Assembly: GCA_022796475.1 (NCBI GenBank)
Contig: JAAWIS010000018.1
Span: 1 to 48,921, forward strand
Source of the DNA: Lachnospiraceae bacterium
GTDB taxonomy: Bacteria > Bacillota > Clostridia > Lachnospirales > Lachnospiraceae
Direction of reading: 5' to 3'
Length of the DNA: 48,921 bases
Each line of letters begins with the position of its first letter. Positions within the stretch are counted from its first letter, which is position 1. Shown here in pieces: positions 16,990 to 25,604 of this stretch. Below the pieces are notes generated by a model. It was not told the DNA's origin. It saw nothing but the letters and a program-made list of their open reading frames with translations, and searched no databases. The translations under genes and the position numbers were made by a program.

Positions 16990-18615
16990 TTGAAGCAGTG
17001 GCAATATAGAATCGTAATCGTACTATTGTGGGCAGGTTTTCTGGCAGGAGCCGGGTGGGTATTATTTCAGTTGAACCCAGACCTAAAATTTCCTTTCGGA
17101 AGGGCGGAAAGTCAAAGTCCATACTCAGACGGAAAAGAAAACAGGGATCTGGCTTCGGGAGAGGGAAAGGAAAGCAGAGGAGAGGAAGAGAGGGAAAGGA
17201 AAGACAGACAGGAAAATAGAAGGGCTTTTGGCAGGAAACGAATGAAAAAGGGCAGGCTTGGAAGCCGGATAAGGAAAAAAGAAGCATGGAATCAGGAAGA
17301 AAAGCCCAAGAAGGGAAAAACGGACAGGTTTTTTGAAAGGGAAGAAGGGATTTTTGGGGAACTGGAAAAAAATGAGGAAGGGAATCAGGTTTTGGAGGAA
17401 GACAGAAAGCCTCCGGTTCTTTACATCGCTTCAGATCTTCACTATCAGTCTGCTGCTGCTACCGATTACGGAAAGGCGTTTCAGCGTCAGGAAGCAGAAA
17501 GTGACGGGAAGGTAATTGCCTGCCTGCCCCAGATTCTGGATGCCTTCATTGATGAGATGATTGAAAAAAAGCCAAGGGCATTTCTTCTGACGGGAGATAT
17601 TACGATGGAGGGAGAGCGGATCAATCATGAAGAATTGGCAGAAAAGCTTTCACGTTTGAAAGAGGCAGGGATTCCGGTCCTTGTTATTCCGGGAAACCAT
17701 GATATTAATAATTACAGGGCCAGGCTGCATGTAGGCGATGAGGAAACCGAAACAGATATGGTTTCACCTCAGGAGTTTCAGGATATCTATCAGGATTTTG
17801 GCTGGAATCAGGCTGTCAGCCGTGATGAGGCATCACTCAGCTACATTTATCCGCTGGAGGCTGGGATTTGGCTGATGCTGCTAGATACTGCCCAATATGA
17901 ACCGCAAAATATTGTAGACGGAGCAGTTCGGCCTCAAACGCTTAAGTGGATGGAGGAGAATCTGAAAATAGCAGAGGAACAGGGGATTCAGGTTATTGTA
18001 GCGGGACATCACAACCTTCTTCAGGAAAGCAGCATGTTTACGGATATGTGTGTCCTGGAAAACAGTGATGCAGTGTTAGAGCTTTTGGAAGGGTTTTCAC
18101 TACCCCTTTATATCAGCGGTCATCTGCATCTCCAGCGGATTCAAAAGCATAAAAAAGAGCCTGGTTCTGATGAGTATGGCATTTACGAGATTGTAAGCAA
18201 TGCCATCAGCATACCGCCTTGTCAGTATGGGATTTTATCCTGGCAGGAAGACGGAAGCATGTCCTATCAGACATCGAAAGTGGATGTGGAAGCCTGGGCA
18301 GAAAAAACAGGCCAAAAGGATCAAAGGCTTTTGGAATTTGAATCCTATCAAACCTGGTACATAACAGAGATTATTCAGGAGCAGATTTTAAAAAAGGCCT
18401 CCAGACTTCCGGAAACAACAGCAGAGCCTATGGCAAAGCTGTACGCTAAGGTGTATCAGGATTATTGCGCAGGCCTTGCCATTAAGCGGAGTGAAGTGGA
18501 AGCTCTCGAGGCATATAAAAGCTGGCAGAGATATCTGCCGGAAAGCCAGGAATTTCAGGAATTAAAAGCTATGATCAAAGACAGTATGGGAGAACAAAAT
18601 AACCTTTCTTTCTAA
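16990..18615 (+). CDS. Membrane-anchored metallophosphoesterase
   Basis: A protein of about 541 residues. It has one N-terminal membrane anchor (YRIVIVLLWAGFLAGAGWVL) and a linker of about 110 residues dominated by Arg, Lys, Glu and Gly. A calcineurin-like phosphoesterase domain follows: SDLHYQ, LTGDITMEGE, IPGNHDIN, VAGHHN and SGHLHLQ supply the two-metal ligands. The C-terminal 100 residues are helical and unassigned. The domain should lie outside the membrane. The start is uncertain: TTG 16990 has the best ribosome site (AAGGTG), with GTG 16981 and TTG 16966 as alternatives. Substrates of this family range from phosphodiesters to nucleotides; none can be named here. Confidence 0.85.
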   Translation: MKQWQYRIVIVLLWAGFLAGAGWVLFQLNPDLKFPFGRAESQSPYSDGKENRDLASGEGKESRGEEERERKDRQENRRAFGRKRMKKGRLGSRIRKKEAWNQEEKPKKGKTDRFFEREEGIFGELEKNEEGNQVLEEDRKPPVLYIASDLHYQSAAATDYGKAFQRQEAESDGKVIACLPQILDAFIDEMIEKKPRAFLLTGDITMEGERINHEELAEKLSRLKEAGIPVLVIPGNHDINNYRARLHVGDEETETDMVSPQEFQDIYQDFGWNQAVSRDEASLSYIYPLEAGIWLMLLDTAQYEPQNIVDGAVRPQTLKWMEENLKIAEEQGIQVIVAGHHNLLQESSMFTDMCVLENSDAVLELLEGFSLPLYISGHLHLQRIQKHKKEPGSDEYGIYEIVSNAISIPPCQYGILSWQEDGSMSYQTSKVDVEAWAEKTGQKDQRLLEFESYQTWYITEIIQEQILKKASRLPETTAEPMAKLYAKVYQDYCAGLAIKRSEVEALEAYKSWQRYLPESQEFQELKAMIKDSMGEQNNLSF

Positions 18616-18625
18616 AAGCAGGCAT

Positions 18626-20026
18626 TTAGTAACTTCTTCGTCCTTCCATGGTCTGCTGAACAATGCTTTCCATGATTTCACCGGTAATTGCGCCCTGAAC
18701 GTATCCGAACACGTTCCCGGAAGAGTCAATCATAAATGTGGTGGGGAAAGCGCGGATTCCGTATTGGTTAAACAGCGCTCCCGTTTCGTCCATTACTACA
18801 GGGAATGTATAGCCGTTTTCTTCCAAAAAGCTGGTAATATCGGCGATGCTCCCTTCCTGACCATATCCAGGCGCAGCAACCCCCATTACAATTAAATCCT
18901 TTTCATTATTACCATAAGCTTCGTACAATTTTTGGATTTCCGGCATCTCAGCTTTACATGGAGGGCACCAGGTAGCCCAGAAGTTCAGGAATACAGTTTT
19001 TCCCTGGTAATCAGACAGGGAGTGGGAGGTACCGTACTGATCGCTGAGAGTAAAGCCAGGGGCAGGAACGGCTAAGGCATCATCTTCTGGCTGGGGTTTG
19101 TCAGAAGCCGGCTCCTCAGAAGATTTCGGAGCAGATTCATGGTTTGTGCCGGATTCTGCAGCAGAATCCTCAGAAGCAGATTTTGAGGCCGGGTCATCCG
19201 AAACAGGATCTGCACCAAAGTCATCCGAAGGGGATTCTGGTTCAGATACATCAGAGGCACCGGATTCCCATGAGGCAGATTCCGGAGTGGAGGCGCCAAA
19301 TTTTGACAAATAGCTGGTCATGCCGTTCATAAATCCGGTCAATGTCATAATGCCCATGGCAATCAGCAAAACAGCTCCTAACTTTACAGTATATTTGATA
19401 ACATTTTGGTGTTTGCGGAACAGCTCCAGCAAGGTTCTGGTGAAAATTCCTACAGCCAGGAATGGAAGTGTAAAGCCAAGCGTATAAACTCCAATCAGCC
19501 AGGCTGCTTTTTGCGCATTTCCGGCAGAACCTGCCATTAAAAGAACACTTCCAAGAGCCGGCCCCACGCAGGGAGTCCAGGCAAAGCTGAAGGTAAACCC
19601 TAAAAGAAGGGCAGTAAAGGGCCCCATAGCCCAGCGGCTGACTTGAAAGGGGAGCCGGTGCTCAACTGCCAGGGCAAAAGGCTGTCCAAGAAGGCCAAGC
19701 TGATAGAATCCAAATAGTATCATAATTATGCCGGATATTCTGGCAAACCAGATCCGGTTATTCTGAAAGAACATCCCTAAAGCGGTAAAGCCGAATCCCA
19801 GCAGGAAAAAGGCGAAGCTGGTGCCAAGGACAAAAAATAAGGTGTTAATGAAAACGGTGCGCCGGGGATAGGAAACGACTCCGTTTTCATCGGTATGGCG
19901 TCCTCCCCCTGCCAGATAGCTGATGTAAAGCGGCACCAGAGGCAAAACACAGGGAGAGAAAAAGCTGAAAATTCCCTGTAAAAAAACGGTTAGTGCAGGA
20001 ATGCCTGCTTCAATGGTAAATCCCAT
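18626..20026 (-). CDS. ccdA: CcdA-thioredoxin (TlpA/ResA-like) fusion protein
   Basis: A 466-residue thiol-redox protein. Residues 1 to about 240 are a six-segment CcdA/DsbD-type membrane domain with the two buried redox cysteines Cys26 (FFSPCVLPLVPLY) and Cys153 (AWTPCVGPALGS). Residues about 243-318 are a Ser/Glu/Asp/Ala/Pro-rich low-complexity linker. The C-terminal domain is TlpA/ResA-like with WATWCPPCKAEMPEI (Cys354, Cys357) and the cis-Pro loop IRAFPTTFMI. The membrane part carries electrons from cytoplasmic thioredoxin to the tethered outer domain, as the separate CcdA and ResA proteins do. It is the last gene of the kinase-regulator operon, 23 bases after the regulator, with TAAGGAG before its ATG. 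Confidence 0.93.
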   Translation of the reverse strand: MGFTIEAGIPALTVFLQGIFSFFSPCVLPLVPLYISYLAGGGRHTDENGVVSYPRRTVFINTLFFVLGTSFAFFLLGFGFTALGMFFQNNRIWFARISGIIMILFGFYQLGLLGQPFALAVEHRLPFQVSRWAMGPFTALLLGFTFSFAWTPCVGPALGSVLLMAGSAGNAQKAAWLIGVYTLGFTLPFLAVGIFTRTLLELFRKHQNVIKYTVKLGAVLLIAMGIMTLTGFMNGMTSYLSKFGASTPESASWESGASDVSEPESPSDDFGADPVSDDPASKSASEDSAAESGTNHESAPKSSEEPASDKPQPEDDALAVPAPGFTLSDQYGTSHSLSDYQGKTVFLNFWATWCPPCKAEMPEIQKLYEAYGNNEKDLIVMGVAAPGYGQEGSIADITSFLEENGYTFPVVMDETGALFNQYGIRAFPTTFMIDSSGNVFGYVQGAITGEIMESIVQQTMEGRRSY

Positions 20027-20049
20027 AATAAAACTCCTTAGATTTTATG

Positions 20050-20739
20050 TTATACCTTAAAGCGGTATCCGACTCCCCATATTGTTTCAATGTATTGGGG
20101 CTTTGCAGTATTAAACTCGATTTTTTCTCTTATTTTCTTAATATGTACTGTTACGGTAGCAATATCACCGATAGACTCCATATCCCATATCTTGGAAAAG
20201 AGTTCTTCTTTTGTATAGACATGATTTGGATTTTGTGCCAGGAATGTAAGGAGATCAAATTCTTTCGTAGTAAAATTTTTTTCCTCCCCATTAATCCAGA
20301 CACGGCGGGCTGTTTTGTCAATTTTTAATCCCCGGATCTCGATTACGTCATTAACAGGCATGCCGCTGCCGATCAGGCGCTCATACCGTGCCAGATGAGC
20401 TTTTACCCGGGCCACCAGTTCACTTGGGCTAAAAGGCTTTGTGATATAGTCGTCTGCTCCAAGCCCTAAGCCGCGGATTTTGTCGATGTCTTCTTTTTTT
20501 GCAGATACCATCAGGATAGGGGTATTTTTTTTCTCGCGGATACGGCGGCAGATTTCAAAGCCGTCAGTTCCGGGCAGCATTAAATCCAGGATAAATAAGT
20601 CAAAATCATCCTGCAGGGAGCGCTCCAGTCCGATAGCTCCATCGTTTTCAATTTCTACCTGAAAGCCGCTTAATTCCAGATAATCCTTTTCCAGCTCCGC
20701 AATCGTTTCCTCATCTTCTATAATAAGTATCTTGCTCAT
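20050..20739 (-). CDS. OmpR/PhoB-family response regulator
   Basis: A 229-residue two-component regulator. The receiver domain has the acidic pair at Glu8/Asp9, phospho-acceptor Asp52 (LFILDLMLPG), the conserved Ser/Thr (LMVSAKK) and Lys (YITKPFSP). The C-terminal winged helix ends in VTVHIKKIREKIE ... IWGVGYRFKV. It overlaps the kinase gene by four bases (ATGA), so the two are translationally coupled, and it precedes the CcdA-thioredoxin gene, the obvious candidate target. Confidence 0.94.
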   Translation of the reverse strand: MSKILIIEDEETIAELEKDYLELSGFQVEIENDGAIGLERSLQDDFDLFILDLMLPGTDGFEICRRIREKKNTPILMVSAKKEDIDKIRGLGLGADDYITKPFSPSELVARVKAHLARYERLIGSGMPVNDVIEIRGLKIDKTARRVWINGEEKNFTTKEFDLLTFLAQNPNHVYTKEELFSKIWDMESIGDIATVTVHIKKIREKIEFNTAKPQYIETIWGVGYRFKV

Positions 20740-22235
20740 TCTTGCATAACCTCCTGATATTTTCTAAGAACAAAGTGAATTTCAGTACCAATTCCTTCTT
20801 TGCTGGTAGCCCAGATCCTTCCTCCGTGATCCTCTATTATTTTTTTAACGATAGACAGTCCGATCCCGCTTCCGCCTTTTGATGAATTCCGGGAAGAGTC
20901 TGCCCGGTAAAAACGGTCAAAGATATTGGGCAGATCCTTTGGAGAGATTCCACGCCCGTTGTCCTCCAGCTCAACCTCGATAAAGTCGCCTACATCTTTA
21001 ATACGGATATTAATAATTCCCTTCCGCTTATCCAAATATTTAACGGAATTTCCAATAATATTATTAATTACCCGCTTCATCTGTTCGGCATCGGCGATAA
21101 TCATCACATCTTCATCTACATAATTGAAATATCCCAGGTCAATCCCTTTTGCTTCCATATCCAGGCCCACTTCCTCGATGCAGTCTTTAAAATATTGAGA
21201 TACATTGATTTTGCTGTAGGTGTAGGGGATTTTATTGGTATCAATTTTAGAATAAAAGGTTAACTCGTCAATCAGCCGATCCATATCATTAGCTTTGTTG
21301 TAAATCGTGCGGATATATTTTTCAAGCCGCTCCGGTGAGGAGGCGACTCCATCCATAATGCCTTCTGAATAGCCTTTTATGGCGGTAATCGGTGTTTTTA
21401 AATCGTGTGCAATATTGCTGATCAGCTCTTTGTTTTCCCGGTCATACTGGATTTTTTCTTCCTGGGATTCTTTTAACCGGATCCGCATTTCCTCAAAATC
21501 CTGGCACAGCAGCCCAATCTCATCGTCAGTTTCCACATCCAGAGTAAAATCCAGGTTGCCGTCCCGGATTTTTTTAGTGGCTACCTGAAGTTTTCCCAAA
21601 GGTTTTAAAATGGAACGGTAAATCCATATGGTTAAAAAAATACCGGTAACAAGAAGGATGGAGATACCAGAGGCAAACATTTCCATAACCATAGATTTTA
21701 CTTCAGGAACCAGATCATCTACCCGGGAAACGATAAAAAGAGAACCTTCACTGCTGTCCGGAAATAAAAAATCCAGTTGTTTAATCAAATGCTGACTGTC
21801 GCCGTCTAAATAAATCCCGCCGGCCAGAGTGGAATTTAAAGCCGCATATTCCGGAAGCATCTCTAAAAATTTTTCTCCATTTGTCTTTAATGTTTCATCA
21901 CCGATAAAAATCAGCGTTTGGCTTTTCCGGACAATTAAGTAAGAATAATGGGTTTTAAGCCGTTCGTTTAACTGGAACAGGTATTCTTGATTTTCAAAGT
22001 TTGCAGGATTTGCAGACAGGTTTTGGCGGATTTCCTCCTGGACTTTTTGGGTTAAACGGTTAAAAAGCTGCAGGGAATTATTGTTTAAGAGCTGTACCTG
22101 TTCATTTAAACCATAAGTTTTTGTAAAGGACTGGGACTGATAGACAGAAAGGGCAAACACGCATATAAATATTAAAAAAAGGGGTACGATTGTAATAGCC
22201 AAAAAAGCGGTTGCCAGTCGTGTTTTCAACTTCAT
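20736..22235 (-). CDS. Sensor histidine kinase
   Basis: A 499-residue membrane kinase. One membrane segment lies near residues 8-30, an extracellular sensor domain covers about 31-185, and a second membrane segment sits near 187-206, with HAMP around 208-260. His277 lies in NIAHDLKTPITAIKGY; the ATP domain follows with N box (IINNIIGNSVKYL), G1 (DNGRGISP), F box (FDRFYRADSSR) and G2 (GGSGIGLSIVK). I chose ATG 22235, behind GGAGGCATAAAGGG, over 22283. It is the first gene of the operon with the regulator and the CcdA-thioredoxin fusion; the signal sensed is unknown. Confidence 0.93.
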   Translation of the reverse strand: MKLKTRLATAFLAITIVPLFLIFICVFALSVYQSQSFTKTYGLNEQVQLLNNNSLQLFNRLTQKVQEEIRQNLSANPANFENQEYLFQLNERLKTHYSYLIVRKSQTLIFIGDETLKTNGEKFLEMLPEYAALNSTLAGGIYLDGDSQHLIKQLDFLFPDSSEGSLFIVSRVDDLVPEVKSMVMEMFASGISILLVTGIFLTIWIYRSILKPLGKLQVATKKIRDGNLDFTLDVETDDEIGLLCQDFEEMRIRLKESQEEKIQYDRENKELISNIAHDLKTPITAIKGYSEGIMDGVASSPERLEKYIRTIYNKANDMDRLIDELTFYSKIDTNKIPYTYSKINVSQYFKDCIEEVGLDMEAKGIDLGYFNYVDEDVMIIADAEQMKRVINNIIGNSVKYLDKRKGIINIRIKDVGDFIEVELEDNGRGISPKDLPNIFDRFYRADSSRNSSKGGSGIGLSIVKKIIEDHGGRIWATSKEGIGTEIHFVLRKYQEVMQE

Positions 22236-22283
22236 CCCTTTATGCCTCCTTCTGCTTTTGGTAAGGGGTATAATCTCTCTCAA

Positions 22284-22289
22284 ATTATA
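22284..22289 (-). promoter_or_regulatory. Extended -10 of the kinase operon promoter
   Basis: The minus strand reads TGTTATAAT, an extended -10. No good -35 is seen. It is back to back with the helicase promoter at 22340. Confidence 0.45.
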
Positions 22290-22339
22290 ACATAAATCCC
22301 TTTTCTTGTTTCTAAAAGTATTCTAAACAATTTTTCTTC

Positions 22340-22368
22340 TTGACATTAGGCTGAAAATTTGCTATATT
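22340..22368 (+). promoter_or_regulatory. Promoter of the DEAD-box helicase gene
   Basis: TTGACA (22340-22345) and TATATT (22363-22368) are exactly 17 bases apart. Transcription would start near 22375, about 95 bases before the ATG. Confidence 0.75.
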
Positions 22369-22390
22369 TATCAAGTTGTTGAGTGTGTAA

Positions 22391-22433
22391 CGAGAGGATG
22401 AAAAGCCTTACGTGGCTGATCCTCTCGTTTTTT
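22391..22433 (+). terminator. Intrinsic terminator inside the helicase leader
   Basis: CGAGAGGAT (22391-22399) pairs with ATCCTCTCG (22419-22427); GCC (22405-22407) and GGC (22414-22416) extend it inside. Six T follow (22428-22433). It lies between a consensus promoter and the helicase start codon at 22470, and the minus direction has no T tract. It therefore terminates transcripts of the gene's own leader and is a candidate attenuator. Confidence 0.75.
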
Positions 22434-22469
22434 GTGAAGTATAGTTTCATTAAAGAGGACAGATTATAT

Positions 22470-24236
22470 ATGGAAACCATTCGTTTTGAAGAATTACAGT
22501 TAAGCGATGCCGTGCTGCGTGCAGTTGCGGACATGGGGTTCGAAGCGGCATCTCCGATACAGGCTCAGGCCATTCCTGCCCAGTTAGAGGGCCACGATAT
22601 GATTGGTCAGGCCCAGACCGGTACAGGAAAGACAGCAGCGTTCGGAATTCCGCTGCTGCAAAAGATTGATGCAGAAAATCGAAAGCTTCAGGCTATTGTT
22701 CTTTTGCCTACCAGGGAGCTTGCCATTCAGGTAGCGGAAGAAATCCGTCATTTGGCCAAGTTTATGCATGGAATCCGTGTGCTTCCTGTGTATGGGGGAC
22801 AAGATATTGTCCGTCAGATTCGGGCTTTAAAAGATGGGGCCCAGGTGGTAATCGGAACTCCCGGACGTGTGATGGATCATATGCGCCGGAAAACCATACG
22901 AACCGATCAGGTTCATACGGTAGTACTGGATGAAGCGGATGAGATGCTGAATATGGGCTTTTTGGAGGATATGGAAACGATCTTAAGCCAGCTTCCGGAA
23001 GAACGCCAGACCGTTATGTTCTCGGCTACCATGCCTCCGGCGATTGCAGATATTGCAAAGAAATTTCAGAATAATCCGGTTATGGTAAGAGTTGTCAAAA
23101 AAGAGCTGACGGTGCCTGAAGTTACTCAGTACTATTATGAGGTAAAACCGAAAAATAAAGTAGAAGTACTTTGCCGGCTGATGGATTTGTATTCCCCAAA
23201 GCTTTCCGTGGTATTCTGCAACACAAAAAAGGGCGTGGACGAGCTGGTTCAGGCCCTGCAGGGCCGGGGATATTTTGCGGAAGGGCTCCACGGCGATCTG
23301 AAGCAGGAACAGCGGGATCGGGTAATGAACGGGTTTCGGAATGGACGTACAGAAATTCTGGTAGCAACTGATGTGGCAGCCAGAGGGATTGATGTGGATG
23401 ATGTGGAAGCTGTTTTTAACTACGATATTCCCCAGGATGATGAGTATTACGTTCACCGGATTGGCCGTACCGGACGTGCAGGAAGAGTGGGAAAGGCTTT
23501 CAGCCTGGTAGTTGGAAAAGAAGTGTATAAGCTCAGAGAAATTCAGCGTTACTGTAAAACAAAGATAATTCCTCAGGCCATCCCCTCCTTAGATGATATA
23601 ACTGATATTAAGGTAGAAAAAACAATGGATCAGGTGCGGGAGCTTTTGGAAACCACGGATTTAGGCGCAATGATTAATATTGTGGAGCAGAAGCTGATCG
23701 AAGAAGACTATACAGCCCTGGATTTGGCAGCGGCTTTGCTTAAGATGAATATGGGTGAGGACAACGAAGATATTATCGATAATTTTGAAATTGCCCGCTC
23801 TTTAGATGAGTTAGACCGCTTTGGCAGAAACGGTCGCCGTTATGGAAGGGAAGAATATGGCCGGGGCGGATACAGCCGGGACGGCAGGAGAAGCCGCCGG
23901 AGAGGTTCTGTGGAAGATGCAGCGGTGAACTATGTGACAGGGGAGGATATGGCCCGCCTGTTTGTAAATATTGGAAAAAATCAGGGAATTTCCCCAGGAG
24001 ATATTTTAGGAGCGGTAGCCGGGGAATCGGGAATCCCAGGCCGTGTAGTGGGAAGTATTGACATGTATGACAGCTATACCTTTGTGGAGGTGCCAAGAAA
24101 ATTTTCGGATCAGGTGCTGAATGCAATGGAACATGCAAAAATTAAAGGAAAGAATGTACGGATCGAACCTGCCAATGAAAGTGGAGGAAAAGGCGGGCGC
24201 GGATTTTTAAGGCGGGGAAGCCGAAAGAACCGCTAA
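22470..24236 (+). CDS. DEAD-box ATP-dependent RNA helicase (CsdA/DeaD type)
   Basis: A 588-residue RNA helicase. The Q motif leads to AQTGTGKT (48-55), PTRELA, DEAD (154-157), SAT, and in the second RecA domain ATDVAARGIDV and HRIGRTGRAGR. After it come a dimerisation-like helical region, a Tyr/Gly/Arg-rich segment of about 30 residues (RRYGREEYGRGGYSRDGRRS), and a DbpA-type RNA-binding domain (LFVNIGKNQGISPGDILGAV ... IPGRVVGSIDMYD). A basic Gly-rich tail ends it. This layout is that of CsdA/CshA-like proteins acting in ribosome assembly, mRNA decay and cold growth. I chose ATG 22470 because the upstream codons overlap the leader terminator. Confidence 0.93.
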   Translation: METIRFEELQLSDAVLRAVADMGFEAASPIQAQAIPAQLEGHDMIGQAQTGTGKTAAFGIPLLQKIDAENRKLQAIVLLPTRELAIQVAEEIRHLAKFMHGIRVLPVYGGQDIVRQIRALKDGAQVVIGTPGRVMDHMRRKTIRTDQVHTVVLDEADEMLNMGFLEDMETILSQLPEERQTVMFSATMPPAIADIAKKFQNNPVMVRVVKKELTVPEVTQYYYEVKPKNKVEVLCRLMDLYSPKLSVVFCNTKKGVDELVQALQGRGYFAEGLHGDLKQEQRDRVMNGFRNGRTEILVATDVAARGIDVDDVEAVFNYDIPQDDEYYVHRIGRTGRAGRVGKAFSLVVGKEVYKLREIQRYCKTKIIPQAIPSLDDITDIKVEKTMDQVRELLETTDLGAMINIVEQKLIEEDYTALDLAAALLKMNMGEDNEDIIDNFEIARSLDELDRFGRNGRRYGREEYGRGGYSRDGRRSRRRGSVEDAAVNYVTGEDMARLFVNIGKNQGISPGDILGAVAGESGIPGRVVGSIDMYDSYTFVEVPRKFSDQVLNAMEHAKIKGKNVRIEPANESGGKGGRGFLRRGSRKNR

Positions 24237-24257
24237 ATGGCAGTAATTGGCCTTGAC

Positions 24258-24305
24258 TCTCCTGCTGATACTGAGTATACTTGGTATTAGCAGGAGATTT
24301 TTTTT
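24258..24305 (+). terminator. Intrinsic terminator after the helicase gene
   Basis: TCTCCTGCTGATAC (24258-24271) pairs with GTATTAGCAGGAGA (24284-24297), one wobble, followed by eight T. Confidence 0.92.
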
Positions 24306-24422
24306 ATATTGATCGAAAAGAATGAAAAAAATTTCTGACAAACTGTTTTTCAGGGCGGCGTCTTCGGCGAATGTGGGGCAGAAACCGGATAAGCCACTAA
24401 AGCATCAAAAAAGGAGGAAGAA

Positions 24423-25565
24423 ATGATTATACAAAGTAAAAAAGTATGGATAGGAGGACAGTTTATTCCAGCGCAGCTTTCTGTGGAAAACGGAGTGATT
24501 CAGCAGATTTACCCCTATGGAACGCAAAAGGCGGAGGATGACTATGGGGATTTGCGGATTGTTCCGGGATTTATCGATATCCATACCCACGGGGCTTATG
24601 GATTTGATACCAATGACGGAGAACCGGAAGGCTTAAGAAACTGGATGAAGCGTATCCCAGAAGAGGGAGTCACTTCCATACTTCCAACTACAGTTACCCA
24701 GATGCCGGATGTACTGACAGCGGCAGTGGCGAATGTGGCCAGAGTGGCAGAGGAAGGATATGAAGGGGCTCAAATTCTTGGAATCCATTTTGAAGGGCCC
24801 TATTTGGATATGGAATATAAAGGCGCTCAGCCGCCAGAGGCCATCGCAAAAGCCACGGTAGAAGAATTTGCAGCCTATCAAAAAGCCGCCAAGGGGATGA
24901 TTCGGTATATTACCTTAGCGCCTGAGCTGGATGAAGATTTTGCACTAACCCGTTACTGCAAAGAAAATGGAGTTGTGGTCAGCATGGGCCATTCTGCTGC
25001 TACGTATGAACAGTCCTTAATGGGAATTGCAAATGGCGCCACTTCCATGACCCATGTATATAATGGAATGACAGCATACCACCACCGGAATCAGGGACTG
25101 GTGAATACTGCCTTCCGGGTGCGGGAAATTTACGGGGAAATCATCTGTGATGGCTGCCATTCCGACATCAATGCACTAAATAATTATTTTACTGCCAAGG
25201 GAAGGGATTTTGCTATTATGGTCAGCGATTCTCTTCGTGCGAAACATTGTCCTCCGGGAGGGAATTATTCACTGGGAGGCCATCCGATTGAAATCGGTGA
25301 GGACGGTCTGGCGCGGCTGAAAGGTACAGATACCATAGCCGGAAGTACCTTATATATGAACCGCGGCCTGAAAATTTTAGTAGAGGAAGCACAGGTGCCC
25401 TTTGATGCTGCCTTAAATTCCTGTACAGCCAATCCGGCCAGATGTCTGCATGTAGACGGCTGCAAAGGATATATAAGAGCTGGATATGATGCAGATATTG
25501 TAGTTCTTGGCAATGATTACAGTGTGGTGCAGACTTACTGCAGAGGAATTGGGATGCTGGATTAA
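24423..25565 (+). CDS. nagA: N-acetylglucosamine-6-phosphate deacetylase
   Basis: A 380-residue amidohydrolase that turns GlcNAc-6-P into GlcN-6-P plus acetate, for amino-sugar use and cell-wall recycling. Visible motifs are IDIHTHGAYGFDT (metal His pair), HFEGPYL (metal Glu), SMGHSAATYEQ and THVYNGMTA (metal His residues), ICDGCHSD, and AGSTLYMNRGL near the catalytic Asp region. ATG 24423 follows AAAAAAGGAGGAAGAA. No nagB neighbour lies in the window; the gene looks monocistronic, with a terminator before and a hairpin after. Confidence 0.95.
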   Translation: MIIQSKKVWIGGQFIPAQLSVENGVIQQIYPYGTQKAEDDYGDLRIVPGFIDIHTHGAYGFDTNDGEPEGLRNWMKRIPEEGVTSILPTTVTQMPDVLTAAVANVARVAEEGYEGAQILGIHFEGPYLDMEYKGAQPPEAIAKATVEEFAAYQKAAKGMIRYITLAPELDEDFALTRYCKENGVVVSMGHSAATYEQSLMGIANGATSMTHVYNGMTAYHHRNQGLVNTAFRVREIYGEIICDGCHSDINALNNYFTAKGRDFAIMVSDSLRAKHCPPGGNYSLGGHPIEIGEDGLARLKGTDTIAGSTLYMNRGLKILVEEAQVPFDAALNSCTANPARCLHVDGCKGYIRAGYDADIVVLGNDYSVVQTYCRGIGMLD

Positions 25566-25577
25566 GGAAAGCTTTAG

Positions 25578-25604
25578 GGGGCGTTGCCTGTTTTGCAGCG
25601 CCCC
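25578..25604. terminator. Shared hairpin between nagA and the recombinase gene
   Basis: GGGGCGTTGC (25578-25587) pairs with GCAGCGCCCC (25595-25604), one wobble. It lies between convergent genes and ends right at the recombinase stop codon. T tracts are short on both sides. Confidence 0.6.

Noticed and set aside
16571-17287. 238-residue minus-strand reading frame
   Set aside because: It is antisense to xpt and the metallophosphoesterase, both with clear family motifs; its sequence is Phe/Pro/Leu-rich with no domain.
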